Shown here in pieces: positions 18,649 through 27,220 of a DNA stretch of 64,000 nucleotides. A program made the translations under genes and the position numbers. How positions within the stretch are numbered: the stretch's first letter is position 1; the number at the start of each line of letters is the position of its first letter. Source of the stretch: Arthrobacter sp. MN05-02 (GTDB lineage: Bacteria; Actinomycetota; Actinomycetes; Actinomycetales; Micrococcaceae); contig AP018697.1 in the NCBI GenBank assembly GCA_004001285.1, positions 2,418,001-2,482,000 of the forward strand, given 5' to 3'. The notes below the pieces were generated by a model. That model saw only the letters and a list, made by a program, of their open reading frames with translations, was not told where the DNA came from and searched no databases.

Positions 18649-19300
18649 CTAGCCCAGACCGGCGATCCGTGGCACGCCGAGGGCGGCACCGTTCCCGCCC
18701 GACCGGCGCGGGTCGCGGTGGGCGAGCTTCTCCCGCAGCATGGTGCGGCCACGGTGGATGCGCGAGCGGGACGGTACCGAGCTTCACCCCGAGCACCTGC
18801 GCCACCTCGTCGTAGGCGAGGCCTTCGAGGTCGCAGAGCACGACGGCGGCGCGGAAGTCCGGCGGCAGTTCCTCCAGTGCCGACTGCACGTCGATGTCCA
18901 GGTTGTTGAACTCGAAGCTGCGCTCGGGGCCCGGGTGCTTGCTCGGGAGGCGGCTCTCGGCCTCCTCGGTCAGTCCGTCGAACCGGATGCGCGTCTTCCG
19001 CCGGGCCTGATCGAGGAACAGGTTGGTGGTGATGCGGTGCAGCCAGCCGTCGAGCGTTCCGGGCTTGAAATTGGCGAGGGAGCGGAAGACCCGCACGAAG
19101 ACCTCCTGCGTGAGGTCCTCGGCGTCGAACCTGTTGCCCGTGAGTCGGTACGCGAGGCGATAGACCTTCGGCGAGTAGTTGGTGACGACCTCTTCCCAGG
19201 ATGGTGCGACCCAGGGGTTGCCGTGCTCGTCGAGCAGTGGCTCGTCCGCACCCGTGCCGGCCTCCGCGGCGATCTGCCCCGCCTTGACACTAGACATCAT
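18649..19300 (-). CDS. sigE: ECF RNA polymerase sigma factor SigE (apparent 1-nt frameshift)
   Basis: An extracytoplasmic-function sigma factor for envelope stress. Region 2 is seen in [20 protein letters not shown] and [15 protein letters not shown]. Region 4 is seen in [20 protein letters not shown] and [14 protein letters not shown]. The frame then breaks at GGG 18768-18770. Removing one base gives the normal recognition-helix continuation [15 protein letters not shown] and an end at VPRIAGLG. Two adjacent ATGs (19300, 19297) lie behind AAGGGGA; the second has better spacing. The restored protein is about 216 residues. It is divergent from an O-methyltransferase gene, as in M. tuberculosis (Rv1221/Rv1220c). 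Confidence 0.88.
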
Positions 19301-19600
19301 GTTCCCCTTCTCGCCGCGAATCCCGAACAGGCTGCTCCCCGCGGGCGCAAGACCTGCGGGAGTACCGGGGATTCGGGACTGCGCTGCTGCTGGATGCCCC
19401 GAGCGAAAAGTCTTTCGCACCAAGCTGGGAACTGGCTGGCAGATCCGTGGACGCTGGTTCTCCCCCGATGCATGGATCGCATCCCGTCCGCCCCGATGCC
19501 CGCCGGGCCGCATGGAAGTCGCGCTGCGCCGCACAGTAGGGTTGGGGCGGGGCTCCCGCCCCTTCCAGCCCGCATCCCGCCAACCACAGAACGGACGTCC

Positions 19601-20239
19601 ATGGCCGCCGACAAACACAGCAGCTGGTCCTACACGGAAGGACTCCCCGACGAGGACGACATCCTCCTTCGGGCCCGAGACCGCTCCCACGAACTCGGTG
19701 TCACCCCCGTGACGCCTGCGGTCGGCGCGGCGCTCACCGTGCTGGCTGCGGCGTCGAAGGCGAGCACCGCCGTCGAGGTGGGCGCCGGCGCAGGCGTGTC
19801 CGGCGTCTGCCTGCTGAGGGGACTCGGGCGGAACGCGGTGCTGACGACGATCGACTCCGACGTGGACCACCTGCGCGCCGCGCGCGAGGCCTACTCGGAG
19901 GCCGGCATCCCGTCCAACCGCACGCGCACCATCTCGGGCCGCGCAGCCGACGTCCTCCCGCGCCTGACGGATCGCGCGTACGACCTGGTCTTCATCGACG
20001 CGGACAAGCCCGGACTCCCGGCCTACGTCGAGCAGGCCACGCGCCTGCTCAAGGACGGTGGCATCATGATCGTCAACGACGCGTTGGACCAGGACCGGGT
20101 GGCCGAGCCGGCCGTCCGGGAGCAGTCGACCAACACACTGCGCCAGGTCGGCAGGATGATCCGGGAGAACGAGTCCCTCGTGTCGGCGCTCCTGCCGACC
20201 GGGACCGGGCTCCTGCTGGCGGTGAAACAGCGCGCCTGA
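19601..20239 (+). CDS. Class I SAM-dependent O-methyltransferase (caffeoyl-CoA OMT-like)
   Basis: A 212-residue methyltransferase of the Methyltransf_3 family. The AdoMet site is VEVGAGAGVSGVCLLRGL, with LTTIDSDVDHLRAA as the acidic loop, and the metal-binding DLVFIDADKPGLPAYVE and NDALDQDRV segments follow. The substrate is not known. It starts at ATG 19601 and is divergent from sigE. In mycobacteria the same pair is found (Rv1220c), so the gene may be part of the SigE response, which is inference from position only. Confidence 0.88.
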   Translation: MAADKHSSWSYTEGLPDEDDILLRARDRSHELGVTPVTPAVGAALTVLAAASKASTAVEVGAGAGVSGVCLLRGLGRNAVLTTIDSDVDHLRAAREAYSEAGIPSNRTRTISGRAADVLPRLTDRAYDLVFIDADKPGLPAYVEQATRLLKDGGIMIVNDALDQDRVAEPAVREQSTNTLRQVGRMIRENESLVSALLPTGTGLLLAVKQRA

Positions 20240-20251
20240 CGGCGCTGCCGC

Positions 20252-20419
20252 CTAGGTGGTGACGGTGAGCAGGCAGTCCTTGAGCTTGCCCGCTTCCTCC
20301 GCGTTGAGTTCGACGACCAGGCGTCCGCCGCCGTCGATCGGCACCCGCATGATGAGGCTGCGCCCTTCCTTGGTGACTTCCATCGGTCCATCGCCGGTAC
20401 GCGGTTTCATGGCAGCCAT
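20252..20419 (-). CDS. DUF3117 family small protein
   Basis: A 55-residue protein, MAAMKPRTGDGPMEVTKEGR at the start and LKDCLLTVTT at the end, with the central SLIMRVPIDGGGRLVVEL typical of DUF3117. This family is conserved across actinobacteria and of unknown function. The ATG at 20419 is behind GAAAGGGACA. It converges with the O-methyltransferase gene with only 12 nt between stops. Confidence 0.88.
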   Translation of the reverse strand: MAAMKPRTGDGPMEVTKEGRSLIMRVPIDGGGRLVVELNAEEAGKLKDCLLTVTT

Positions 20420-20585
20420 GGGGAGTGTCCCTTTCAACAGGGCGCAACCGCGGTCAGCGGCAGCGCGACAGTAAACGGTGCGCCTCACCCGGTGGCCCGA
20501 TGAGGGTCCCGGCGGTGCACGTCATCACCTTCATTATTCAGCACAAGGCCTGCTCCTGCTAATTCGGGTGCGGCGTGGATCACAC

Positions 20586-21797
20586 TCAGGGTGGATAATC
20601 ACCGTCCGGCCCGGACGGCGTCCACGCCCACAGCCGGTCCACCCAGAGGAACTGAAGGACCACCGACACCGGCAGGAGCACCCACAGGACGCGGCCGCCG
20701 CGCAGGCGCGCGGCCGCGAGGGCCAGGGGGAAGAGCGGCAGCAGGATGCGCCAGGTACTGGACTGCGGATGCCAGAACGCCGCGAGGTACAGCAGGTAAC
20801 CGGCGCACCAGGCACCGAGCACCAGCCCGATCGAGCGCACGCCCGGTGAGAGGAAGAGGGCGACGGCGCCCATCACTAGCGCCACCACCACCAGGGCTCC
20901 CGCCGCGGGTCCCAGCACGGCGGCCGGCGCCTCGAACCACGGCACGAAGGGGGCCAGCGCCTTTCCGCGCCAGGCGGTCTCGGTCGCGACGTAGGCGTCG
21001 CGCTGGCCGGTCACCACCCACGCGGCGACGGGCCACGCGACAGCCGAGGCAGAGGCGACGACCCCCAGCAGGAACAACGGCCGCACCGGCCCCGCGGCCC
21101 TGCGCCCGGCGGCGTCGTCCGACCTGCGCGCGCCCCCCAGCGCATGGAGGAACAGGATCCCGACCATGATGGCGAACGGCACCCCGGCGGGACGCGCGGA
21201 ACACATGAGCACGACGACGGGCATGGCTGCGTAGTACCGGTCCGTGGCGACGAGGTAGAGCGCGGAGGCGAGCAGCAGCAGGTGCAGCGACTCCGCGTAG
21301 GGCACCTGCAGGATGGCGGCGACGGGCGCGAAGGACACCACCGCGACGCCGGCGAGGGCCACCCCGGCATCGGAGCGGAGCCGGAACAGCCGGTACACCA
21401 CGAGAGAAGCACCGGCAGCGGCAGCGATCGACACGCAGGGCGCGAGGATCCCCCAGCCGAGGCCCGTGACGGCATCGAGCGCGCGGACCAGTCCCGGGAA
21501 GAGCGGGTGGAACGCCCACTGGTTGTGGAGAACCGTGCCACGGGCGTCCCGCGGCAGGTCGGAGGGATAGCCCTCCGTGAAGATGCGCTCGTACCAGCCG
21601 CTGTCCCAGTAGTCGATGAAGGTGCCGTAGGCGGGTGAGGGCCCGGACCAGGGGCTCGCACCCTGGCGCGACGCAGCGAGGAGGAGGATCGCGGTGGAGA
21701 CGAGGCGCCCCGCGAGGAAGACCGCCAGCACCGGCACGGGCCAGGGCAGGCGGCGGAGCGCGGACCGGCGCTTCCCGGCGGTCCCCGTGCTGCTCAC
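20586..21797 (-). CDS. PIG-V-like mannosyltransferase family membrane protein
   Basis: A 403-residue polytopic membrane protein with about nine or ten hydrophobic segments. The first luminal-type loop has TFIDYWDSGWYERIFTEGYP, the acidic motif of PIG-V/GT-C mannosyltransferases. It probably transfers mannose from a polyprenyl phosphate donor outside the membrane. The start is GTG 21797, which overlaps the tag stop as GTGA. The longer open frame upstream belongs to the frameshifted tag gene and is not part of this protein. Confidence 0.78.
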   Translation of the reverse strand: MSSTGTAGKRRSALRRLPWPVPVLAVFLAGRLVSTAILLLAASRQGASPWSGPSPAYGTFIDYWDSGWYERIFTEGYPSDLPRDARGTVLHNQWAFHPLFPGLVRALDAVTGLGWGILAPCVSIAAAAGASLVVYRLFRLRSDAGVALAGVAVVSFAPVAAILQVPYAESLHLLLLASALYLVATDRYYAAMPVVVLMCSARPAGVPFAIMVGILFLHALGGARRSDDAAGRRAAGPVRPLFLLGVVASASAVAWPVAAWVVTGQRDAYVATETAWRGKALAPFVPWFEAPAAVLGPAAGALVVVALVMGAVALFLSPGVRSIGLVLGAWCAGYLLYLAAFWHPQSSTWRILLPLFPLALAAARLRGGRVLWVLLPVSVVLQFLWVDRLWAWTPSGPDGDYPP

Positions 21798-22451
21798 GGA
21801 ACGGTCGGGAGGGAGACGGCCGGGGAGGAGTCGGCAGCCGGGGCGGGCGGGGAGGGACGCAGCGCCGGTCCTGCCTCCGCCCGGACCCAGCAGTCGCGGA
21901 GGTGGTCGTCCACATAGCCCGTGGCCTGCAGCATAGCGTACGCCGTCGTCGGTCCCACGAAGCGGAAGCCGAACCCGCGGAGCTCCCGGGCGAGGGCCGT
22001 GCTCTCGGGCGTGATGGCAGGGACGTCGGCGAGGGTCGCGGGCACGGTCTCCTGCACGGGTCGGTGAGCCTCCAGCAGCGAGCCGAGGGTCGTCCCGTGC
22101 GGCAACGCCAGCAGTGCCGTCGCGTTCGAGATGGTGGCCTCGATCTTCTGCCGGTTGCGGACGATGCCGGCGTCGTTCATCAGGCGCTCGACGTCCCCGG
22201 CGCCGAACCGCGCCACGGCCGCCGGATCGAAGCCGGCGAAGGCCGTGCGGAACGCCTCGCGCTTGCGCAGGATCGTGATCCAGCTCAGGCCCGACTGGAA
22301 CGCTTCGAGGCTCAGCCGTTCGAAGAGCCCCGCCTCGGTGAGGACGGGGCCTCCCCCATTCCTCGTCGTGGTACCGCTCGTACTCCGCGCTGGAGACCGC
22401 CCAGCCGCACCGGAGCCGGCCGTCCGAACCCGGGACCGCGGCGCCTGTCAC
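21794..22451 (-). CDS. tag: DNA-3-methyladenine glycosylase I (apparent 1-nt frameshift)
   Basis: It excises 3-methyladenine from alkylated DNA. From GTG 22451 the frame gives RCGWAVSSAEYERYHDEEWG, the typical Tag N-terminus with the zinc-binding Cys. The frame then breaks at the G-run 22346-22349, or in the neighbouring G/C run. The second frame continues with MARFGAGDVERLMNDAGIVR, NRQKIEATISNA and GFGFRFVGPTTAYAMLQATG, then DDHLRDCW with the late zinc ligands. The C-terminus has a Pro/Ala-rich extension. It sits in an overlapping cluster with the DivIVA-like and mannosyltransferase genes (GTGA overlaps on both sides). Confidence 0.85.
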
Positions 22452-22849
22452 CCGGCGTCCTCCGCGGCGAGCCGCGAGCGCAGGTCGCGGATGAGGGCGT
22501 CGCGTTCCTCGAGCGCCGCCGCCAGCCGGTCGAGGACCTCGTCCACCTGGTCCATCCGGTAGCCGCGGAGGCCGAGACCGAAGCGGACGGCGTCGACATC
22601 CGGCGCGGCGGGCGCGTCCGGGAGCAGGACGGGTGGCAGGGAGGCCACCGGTTCCACCAGCCCCAGCCCGTCCCCCTGCCGCCGGAGGGCGCCTGCCCCG
22701 CCGCGGGCGACGGTCGCGGGGTGCGGCCCGTCTGCGGCGCGGGCACCCGGTGCGAACCCGTGCAGAGCGGCCGGGAGCGGACGCCCCGAGGCGAGGAGCG
22801 CGGTCCCTCCCACCAGCAGGATGGCGAGGATCACCAGGAAGATAGTCAC
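22448..22849 (-). CDS. DivIVA-domain membrane-anchored protein
   Basis: A 133-residue protein with an N-terminal transmembrane helix (MTIFLVILAILLVGGTALLA), a Pro/Gly linker, and a short C-terminal DivIVA-type motif FGLGLRGYRMDQVDEVLDRL followed by a coiled coil AAALEERDALIRDLRSRL. It may localise to curved membrane or the growth pole. The GTG start at 22849 is supported by the neighbouring overlaps. It heads a three-gene overlapping set with tag and the mannosyltransferase. Mycobacterial Rv1209-Rv1210 (tagA) is the same pair. Confidence 0.75.
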   Translation of the reverse strand: MTIFLVILAILLVGGTALLASGRPLPAALHGFAPGARAADGPHPATVARGGAGALRRQGDGLGLVEPVASLPPVLLPDAPAAPDVDAVRFGLGLRGYRMDQVDEVLDRLAAALEERDALIRDLRSRLAAEDAG

Positions 22850-22884
22850 AGCGCTATGGTGCCAGAGTTCCTCCGGAGCAACCC

Positions 22885-23770
22885 TCAGCCACGGTGCTCG
22901 TGACCGGCCGAGGCGGCCACGATCCGCACGGCCTCCTCAGCGGTGTCCACCAGCTGCAGCAGTGAGAGGTCCTGCCGGGACACGGTGCCCTCGGCGAGCA
23001 GGGTGCCTTCGATCCACTCGACCAGCGGGCGCCAGTAGTCCACACCGATCAGCACGATCGGGAAGGAGGTCACCTTTGCCCGTCTGCACGAGGGTCATCG
23101 CCTCGAACAGCTCGTCGAGGGTCCCGAAGCCACCCGGCAGCACCACGAAACCGCTCGCGTACTTGACGAACATGGTTTTCCGGGCGAAGAAGTAGCGGAA
23201 GTTGATGCCGAGGTCCACCCACTCGTTCATGCCCTGCTCGAAGGGCAGCTCGATGCCCAGGCCGACAGAGGTACCGCCGGCCTCGCAGGCGCCCTTGTTC
23301 GCCGCCTCCATGGCGCCCGGGCCTCCTCCGGTGATGACGGCATAGCCGGACTCCACGAGCCTCCGGCCCACTTCCTCGCCGATCGCATAGTACGAGGAGT
23401 CGCGCTCGGTCCGGGCCGAACCGAAGACGCTGATGGCCGGGCCGAGGTCCGCCAGGGTCCCGAATCCCTCCACGAATTCGCTCTGGATGCGCAGCACGCG
23501 CCACGGGTCGGTGCGGGTGAAGCCGCCGGAATCGTCGGCGTCGAGAAGCATGTTGTCCGACTGCGGGACCGTCGCCTGGCTGCGCCTCAGCTCGACCGAG
23601 CCCTTCCGTCGGGTCGCCCGTCCGGCTCCCGCGGGATCGGTCGTACGCCCGCCGGACGTGCCGTTGGCGTCGGGAGATCCGGGCCCGTCGGATCCGGCGA
23701 GGGCGCCGTCGTCGTGCATGGTGGCGACACCGGCGTCGCTGCTGGCCGAGGGGTGCTGGGAGGGAGACAT
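22885..23770 (-). CDS. LOG family nucleoside 5'-monophosphate phosphoribohydrolase-like protein (apparent 1-nt frameshift)
   Basis: TIGR00730/LOG proteins hydrolyse cytokinin-type or purine nucleoside monophosphates to base and ribose phosphate. After a ~75-residue disordered leader the core shows ISVFGSART, VITGGGPGAMEAANKGA and the catalytic VVLPGGFGTLDELFEAMT. The frame breaks at TTT 23074-23076; one base fewer restores QTGKVTSFPIVLIGVDYW and a normal C-terminus. The combined length is about 295 residues. It corresponds to mycobacterial Rv1205. It is divergent from gluA. Confidence 0.83.
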
Positions 23771-23855
23771 TTCCCTAGGCTAGCCAACGCCGGGGCCCGC
23801 CGGACGGCTTTTGATTGCTCTTTAATCACAATCGGTGCCTTTGCCCCACTGTGTA

Positions 23856-23883
23856 TTGCTGGCGGGGAATAGTTCGCTAGATT
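23856..23883 (+). promoter_or_regulatory. Promoter of gluABCD
   Basis: TTGCTG (23856-23861) and TAGATT (23878-23883) are spaced 16 nt apart, and the gluA ATG follows at 23890, so transcription probably starts at or next to the ATG. GATTG (23813-23817) and CAATC (23829-23833) form a small inverted repeat upstream that could bind a regulator. Confidence 0.5.
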
Positions 23884-23889
23884 TCTCCC

Positions 23890-24666
23890 ATGACAAGTGA
23901 ACCGCAACCGGCTGCGCCCGCGTCCTCGGGAACTCCCCTCGTCTCCCTCCGGAATGTGAACAAGCATTTCGGGGATCTGCACGTCCTTCGGAACATCGAT
24001 CTGGACGTCGCCCGCGGTGAGGTCGTGGTTGTCATCGGCCCGTCGGGCTCCGGGAAGTCGACCCTGTGCCGCGCCATCAATCGGCTCGAGACCATCGACG
24101 ACGGCGAGATCACCATCGACGGCAAGGTGCTCCCCGCAGAGGGCAAGGCCCTGGCGAAACTCCGTGCGGACGTCGGCATGGTCTTCCAGTCGTTCAACCT
24201 CTTCGCCCACAAATCGATCCTCGAGAACGTCACGCTCGGTCCGGTGAAGGTCCGGGGCATGAAGGGCGGAGAGGCGAAGGAACTCGCGATGTCGCTGCTC
24301 AAGCGCGTGGGCGTCGACAACCAGGCGCAGAAGCTCCCGGCCCAGCTGTCGGGCGGGCAGCAGCAGCGCGTCGCGATCGCCCGCGCGCTCGCCATGAAGC
24401 CCAAGGTCATGCTGTTCGACGAGCCCACCTCGGCGCTCGACCCGGAGATGATCAACGAGGTCCTCGACGCCATGGTGGCCCTCGCGAGGGAGGGCATGAC
24501 CATGATCGTGGTGACCCACGAGATGGGCTTCGCCCGCCGGGCCGCCGACCGCGTGATCTTCATGGCGGACGGCCAGATCATGGAGCAGGCCACTCCGGAG
24601 GAGTTCTTCACGAATCCGCAGAGCGAGCGCGCCAAGGACTTCCTGGGCAAGATCCTCTCGCACTGA
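23890..24666 (+). CDS. gluA: Glutamate/polar amino-acid ABC transporter ATP-binding protein
   Basis: The 258-residue ATPase energises import. It has Walker [10 protein letters not shown], the Q-loop VFQSFNLF, signature [15 protein letters not shown], Walker [16 protein letters not shown] and switch histidine VTHEMGF. It resembles Corynebacterium glutamicum GluA and is followed by genes for the binding protein and two permeases in the gluABCD order. The transcript appears to be leaderless. Confidence 0.92.
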   Translation: MTSEPQPAAPASSGTPLVSLRNVNKHFGDLHVLRNIDLDVARGEVVVVIGPSGSGKSTLCRAINRLETIDDGEITIDGKVLPAEGKALAKLRADVGMVFQSFNLFAHKSILENVTLGPVKVRGMKGGEAKELAMSLLKRVGVDNQAQKLPAQLSGGQQQRVAIARALAMKPKVMLFDEPTSALDPEMINEVLDAMVALAREGMTMIVVTHEMGFARRAADRVIFMADGQIMEQATPEEFFTNPQSERAKDFLGKILSH

Positions 24667-24725
24667 CCCCACGCACCACCCGCATACCAGAAGGCCTTCG
24701 AAAGGCCCCAACGCAAGGAGAACCA

Positions 24726-25565
24726 ATGCAGAAGACCCGATACGCAGCAGCCGCGGTAGCTGCGGTGGCCGCACTGACACTGTCCGCCTGTGGCGGTGGC
24801 GACAGTGCCGAGTCGGAGGGCGGCGAGAGCGGCAGCGCCGAGACCGTCCGCATCGGCATCAAGTTCGACCAGCCGGGCCTCGGCTACGACGAGGGCGGCT
24901 CCTACTCGGGCTTCGACGTCGACGTCGCTAAGTACGTCGCGAACGAGCTCGGGTACGCCGAGGGCCAGATCGAGTTCGTGGAAGCCCCGTCGGCGAACCG
25001 CGAGAACCTGCTGTCCAACAACCAGGTGGACATGATCTTCGCGACGTACTCGATCACCGACACCCGCAAGGAGACGGTCGACTTCGCCGGCCCGTACTTC
25101 GTGGCGGGCCAGGACCTCCTCGTGCCCACGGACAGTGACATCGCCGGCCCCGAGGACCTCGAGGGCAAGAACCTGTGCTCGGTGACCGGTTCCACCTCCG
25201 CCCAGAAGATCAAGGACCAGTACCCCGGGGTGCAGCTGGTCGAGCAGCCCGGCTACGCGGAGTGCGTCACCGCCATGGGCGGCGGCCAGATCGACGCCGT
25301 CACCACGGACGACATAATCCTCGCCGGCCTCGCCGCGCAGGAGGCGAATGCCGGCAAGTTCAAGGTCGTCGGCAACACGTTCTCCGAGGAGAACTACGGT
25401 GTCGGGCTCCCCAAGGGCAGCGACATGTGCGAGGACATCAATGCGGCCATCACCAAGATGATCGACGACGGTGCCTGGGAAGAGGCGATCACCAGCAACA
25501 CCGAGGGTGCCGACTACACCTTCAACGCAGAGCTGAACCCGCCGACCCCGGCGCCCTGCGCGTAG
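24726..25565 (+). CDS. gluB: Glutamate-binding lipoprotein of the ABC transporter
   Basis: A 279-residue extracellular solute-binding protein (SBP family 3). The signal peptide MQKTRYAAAAVAAVAALTL ends at the lipobox LSAC, so it is anchored by a lipid on the cysteine. The mature part has RIGIKFDQPGLGY, YSGFDVDVAKYVANELGY and MIFATYSITDTRKETVDFAG, typical of glutamate/aspartate binding proteins. The ribosome site AAGGAG precedes the ATG. A perfect palindrome follows the gene, which may boost its mRNA over that of the permeases. Confidence 0.92.
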   Translation: MQKTRYAAAAVAAVAALTLSACGGGDSAESEGGESGSAETVRIGIKFDQPGLGYDEGGSYSGFDVDVAKYVANELGYAEGQIEFVEAPSANRENLLSNNQVDMIFATYSITDTRKETVDFAGPYFVAGQDLLVPTDSDIAGPEDLEGKNLCSVTGSTSAQKIKDQYPGVQLVEQPGYAECVTAMGGGQIDAVTTDDIILAGLAAQEANAGKFKVVGNTFSEENYGVGLPKGSDMCEDINAAITKMIDDGAWEEAITSNTEGADYTFNAELNPPTPAPCA

Positions 25566-25575
25566 CACCGAATCC

Positions 25576-25611
25576 ATTGCTGGGGTGGTCCGTACGGACC
25601 ACCCCAGCAAT
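25576..25611 (+). terminator. Perfect 36-nt palindrome between gluB and gluC
   Basis: The 18-nt arms 25576-25593 and 25594-25611 are exact reverse complements (core TGGGGTGGTCC / GGACCACCCCA). As RNA it would fold into a ~16-bp stem with a 4-nt loop. It is not followed by a U-tract, so it is more likely a partial terminator or a 3'-end stabiliser for the gluAB message than a complete stop. Confidence 0.75.
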
Positions 25612-25642
25612 GCCGTGTTCCCCACCAGGAAAGAGGTGAACC

Positions 25643-26320
25643 GTGGAGAACTACCTGTCGCTGTTCGAGACCTACGACGTGCCCGCCGCGTTCTGGGTCA
25701 ACATCCAGCTGTCGTTCTGGGCCGCCATCTGGGCACTGGCCGTCGGCACCGTGCTGGCCCTGTTCCGCATCTCCCCCATCCCCAGCCTGCAGTGGTTCGG
25801 GGCGGCGTACGTCAACATCTTCCGGAACACCCCGCTGACGATCATCCTCGCGTTCGGGTTCCTCGGTCTGTTCTCCGTCATGCAGATCAGCCTGGCGAGT
25901 GACCTCAACCTCAGTTTGTTCCGGATCGCCATCGTGGGGCTGGCGCTCTACCATGCGGCCTTCGTCTGCGAGGCGATCCGCAGTGGCGTGAACACGGTCC
26001 CGCTCGGCCAGGCCGAAGCGGCGCGGGCCATCGGGCTCAGCTTCCTGCCCGCCGCGCGCCTCATCATCCTGCCGCAGGCGTTCCGCGGGGCGATCGCCCC
26101 GCTGGGCAATGTGCTGATCGCCCTCATCAAGAATTCGACCGTCGCCGCGGCCGGCTCGGTCGCCACCGAGTCCTCCGGCCTCATGAAGACCATGATCGAG
26201 TTCCGGTCCGACCTCGTGATCCCGATCTTCCTCACCTTCGCCCTCGGCTTCGTGATCCTGGTGATCCCGATCGGTCTCCTGACCACCTGGGCCTCACGGA
26301 AACTGGCGGTGGCACGATGA
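25643..26320 (+). CDS. gluC: Glutamate ABC transporter permease
   Basis: A 225-residue inner-membrane permease of the His/Glu/Gln family with about five transmembrane segments. It has the FRNTPLTIIL motif and the EAA loop QAEAARAIGLSFLPAARLI, which contacts the ATPase. The start is GTG 25643 behind AAAGAGGTGAACC. It overlaps gluD by ATGA, giving equal synthesis of the two permeases. Confidence 0.92.
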   Translation: MENYLSLFETYDVPAAFWVNIQLSFWAAIWALAVGTVLALFRISPIPSLQWFGAAYVNIFRNTPLTIILAFGFLGLFSVMQISLASDLNLSLFRIAIVGLALYHAAFVCEAIRSGVNTVPLGQAEAARAIGLSFLPAARLIILPQAFRGAIAPLGNVLIALIKNSTVAAAGSVATESSGLMKTMIEFRSDLVIPIFLTFALGFVILVIPIGLLTTWASRKLAVAR

Positions 26321-27186
26321 GCGCCCAACAGGTCCTGTTCGACGCCCCTGGCCCGCGTGCCCGGCGCAATATCCTGATCGGCAACATCGTGGGTGTGCTG
26401 GTCGTCCTCGGCATCCTCGCCTGGGTGGTCTCCGCACTGGCGGCCAAGGGCCAGCTGGCCGGGAGCATGTGGGCGCCCTTCCTCGAGTCGAGGACCTGGG
26501 AGTTCTTCATCCTGCCCGGGCTGCTCAACACCCTGAAGGCCGCCGGCATCTCGATCGTCACCTCGGTCCTCTTCGGGCTGGTCTTCGGTGTCGGGCGGCT
26601 CTCGCACTCCGCGCCGATCCGCTGGTTCGCCGGGCTGGTCGTGGAGGTGCTGCGGGCGGTACCCGTGCTGCTCATGATGATCTTCTTCTGGCTGGCGCTC
26701 GGCAGTTCGGGAGCCGTCCAGCCGCAGGACGCACCGCTGATCGCGGTGGTCATCGCACTGACGCTGTACAACGGGTCGGTCATCGCCGAGCTGGTGCGCT
26801 CCGGCGTGCACGGCCTGCCGAAGGGCCAGCGCGAGGCGGGCATGGCGATCGGCCTGACCAGGAACCAGTCACTGCGCACCATCGAGGTGCCGCAGGCCCT
26901 GATCGCCATGCTGCCGGCCCTGATCAGCCAGTTCGTGGTGATCCTGAAGGACTCCGCGCTGGGCTTCATCATCACCTATCCGGAGCTGCTGCAGTTCACG
27001 CGGCGTCTGGGGGTGGGTGAGGGCAACGTGATCCCGTCGCTGTTCGTCGCCGCCGCGATCTTCATCGCCATCAACTTCGCGCTCTCCTCGCTGGCGACCC
27101 GCCTCTCCACGCTCCTGAGCTTCCGGACGAAGGGGCGCAAGCCGGCCGCGAAGGGCGCCATCGCGATGGATGCCGCCTCCACCTGA
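26317..27186 (+). CDS. gluD: Glutamate ABC transporter permease
   Basis: A 289-residue partner permease with an N-terminal transmembrane helix, the [17 protein letters not shown] motif, and the EAA loop [20 protein letters not shown]. It overlaps gluC by four bases and is the last gene of gluABCD. The basic C-terminal tail [16 protein letters not shown] is cytoplasmic. A short GTCAG tandem repeat follows the stop before the convergent dapE. Confidence 0.92.
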   Translation: MSAQQVLFDAPGPRARRNILIGNIVGVLVVLGILAWVVSALAAKGQLAGSMWAPFLESRTWEFFILPGLLNTLKAAGISIVTSVLFGLVFGVGRLSHSAPIRWFAGLVVEVLRAVPVLLMMIFFWLALGSSGAVQPQDAPLIAVVIALTLYNGSVIAELVRSGVHGLPKGQREAGMAIGLTRNQSLRTIEVPQALIAMLPALISQFVVILKDSALGFIITYPELLQFTRRLGVGEGNVIPSLFVAAAIFIAINFALSSLATRLSTLLSFRTKGRKPAAKGAIAMDAAST

Positions 27187-27220
27187 GCAGGCGCCGCACC
27201 GCAGGTCGAGTCAGGTCAGG

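Noticed and set aside
17579..19870. A single 763-codon protein joining SigE and RseA
   Set aside because: It is produced by the SigE frameshift; both normal stops and starts are visible (18649 and 18643).
20586..22451. A single 621-codon fusion of Tag and the mannosyltransferase
   Set aside because: The fusion only arises because the tag frameshift opens a path into the next gene; Tag motifs continue in another frame and the GTGA overlap gives a normal start for the mannosyltransferase.
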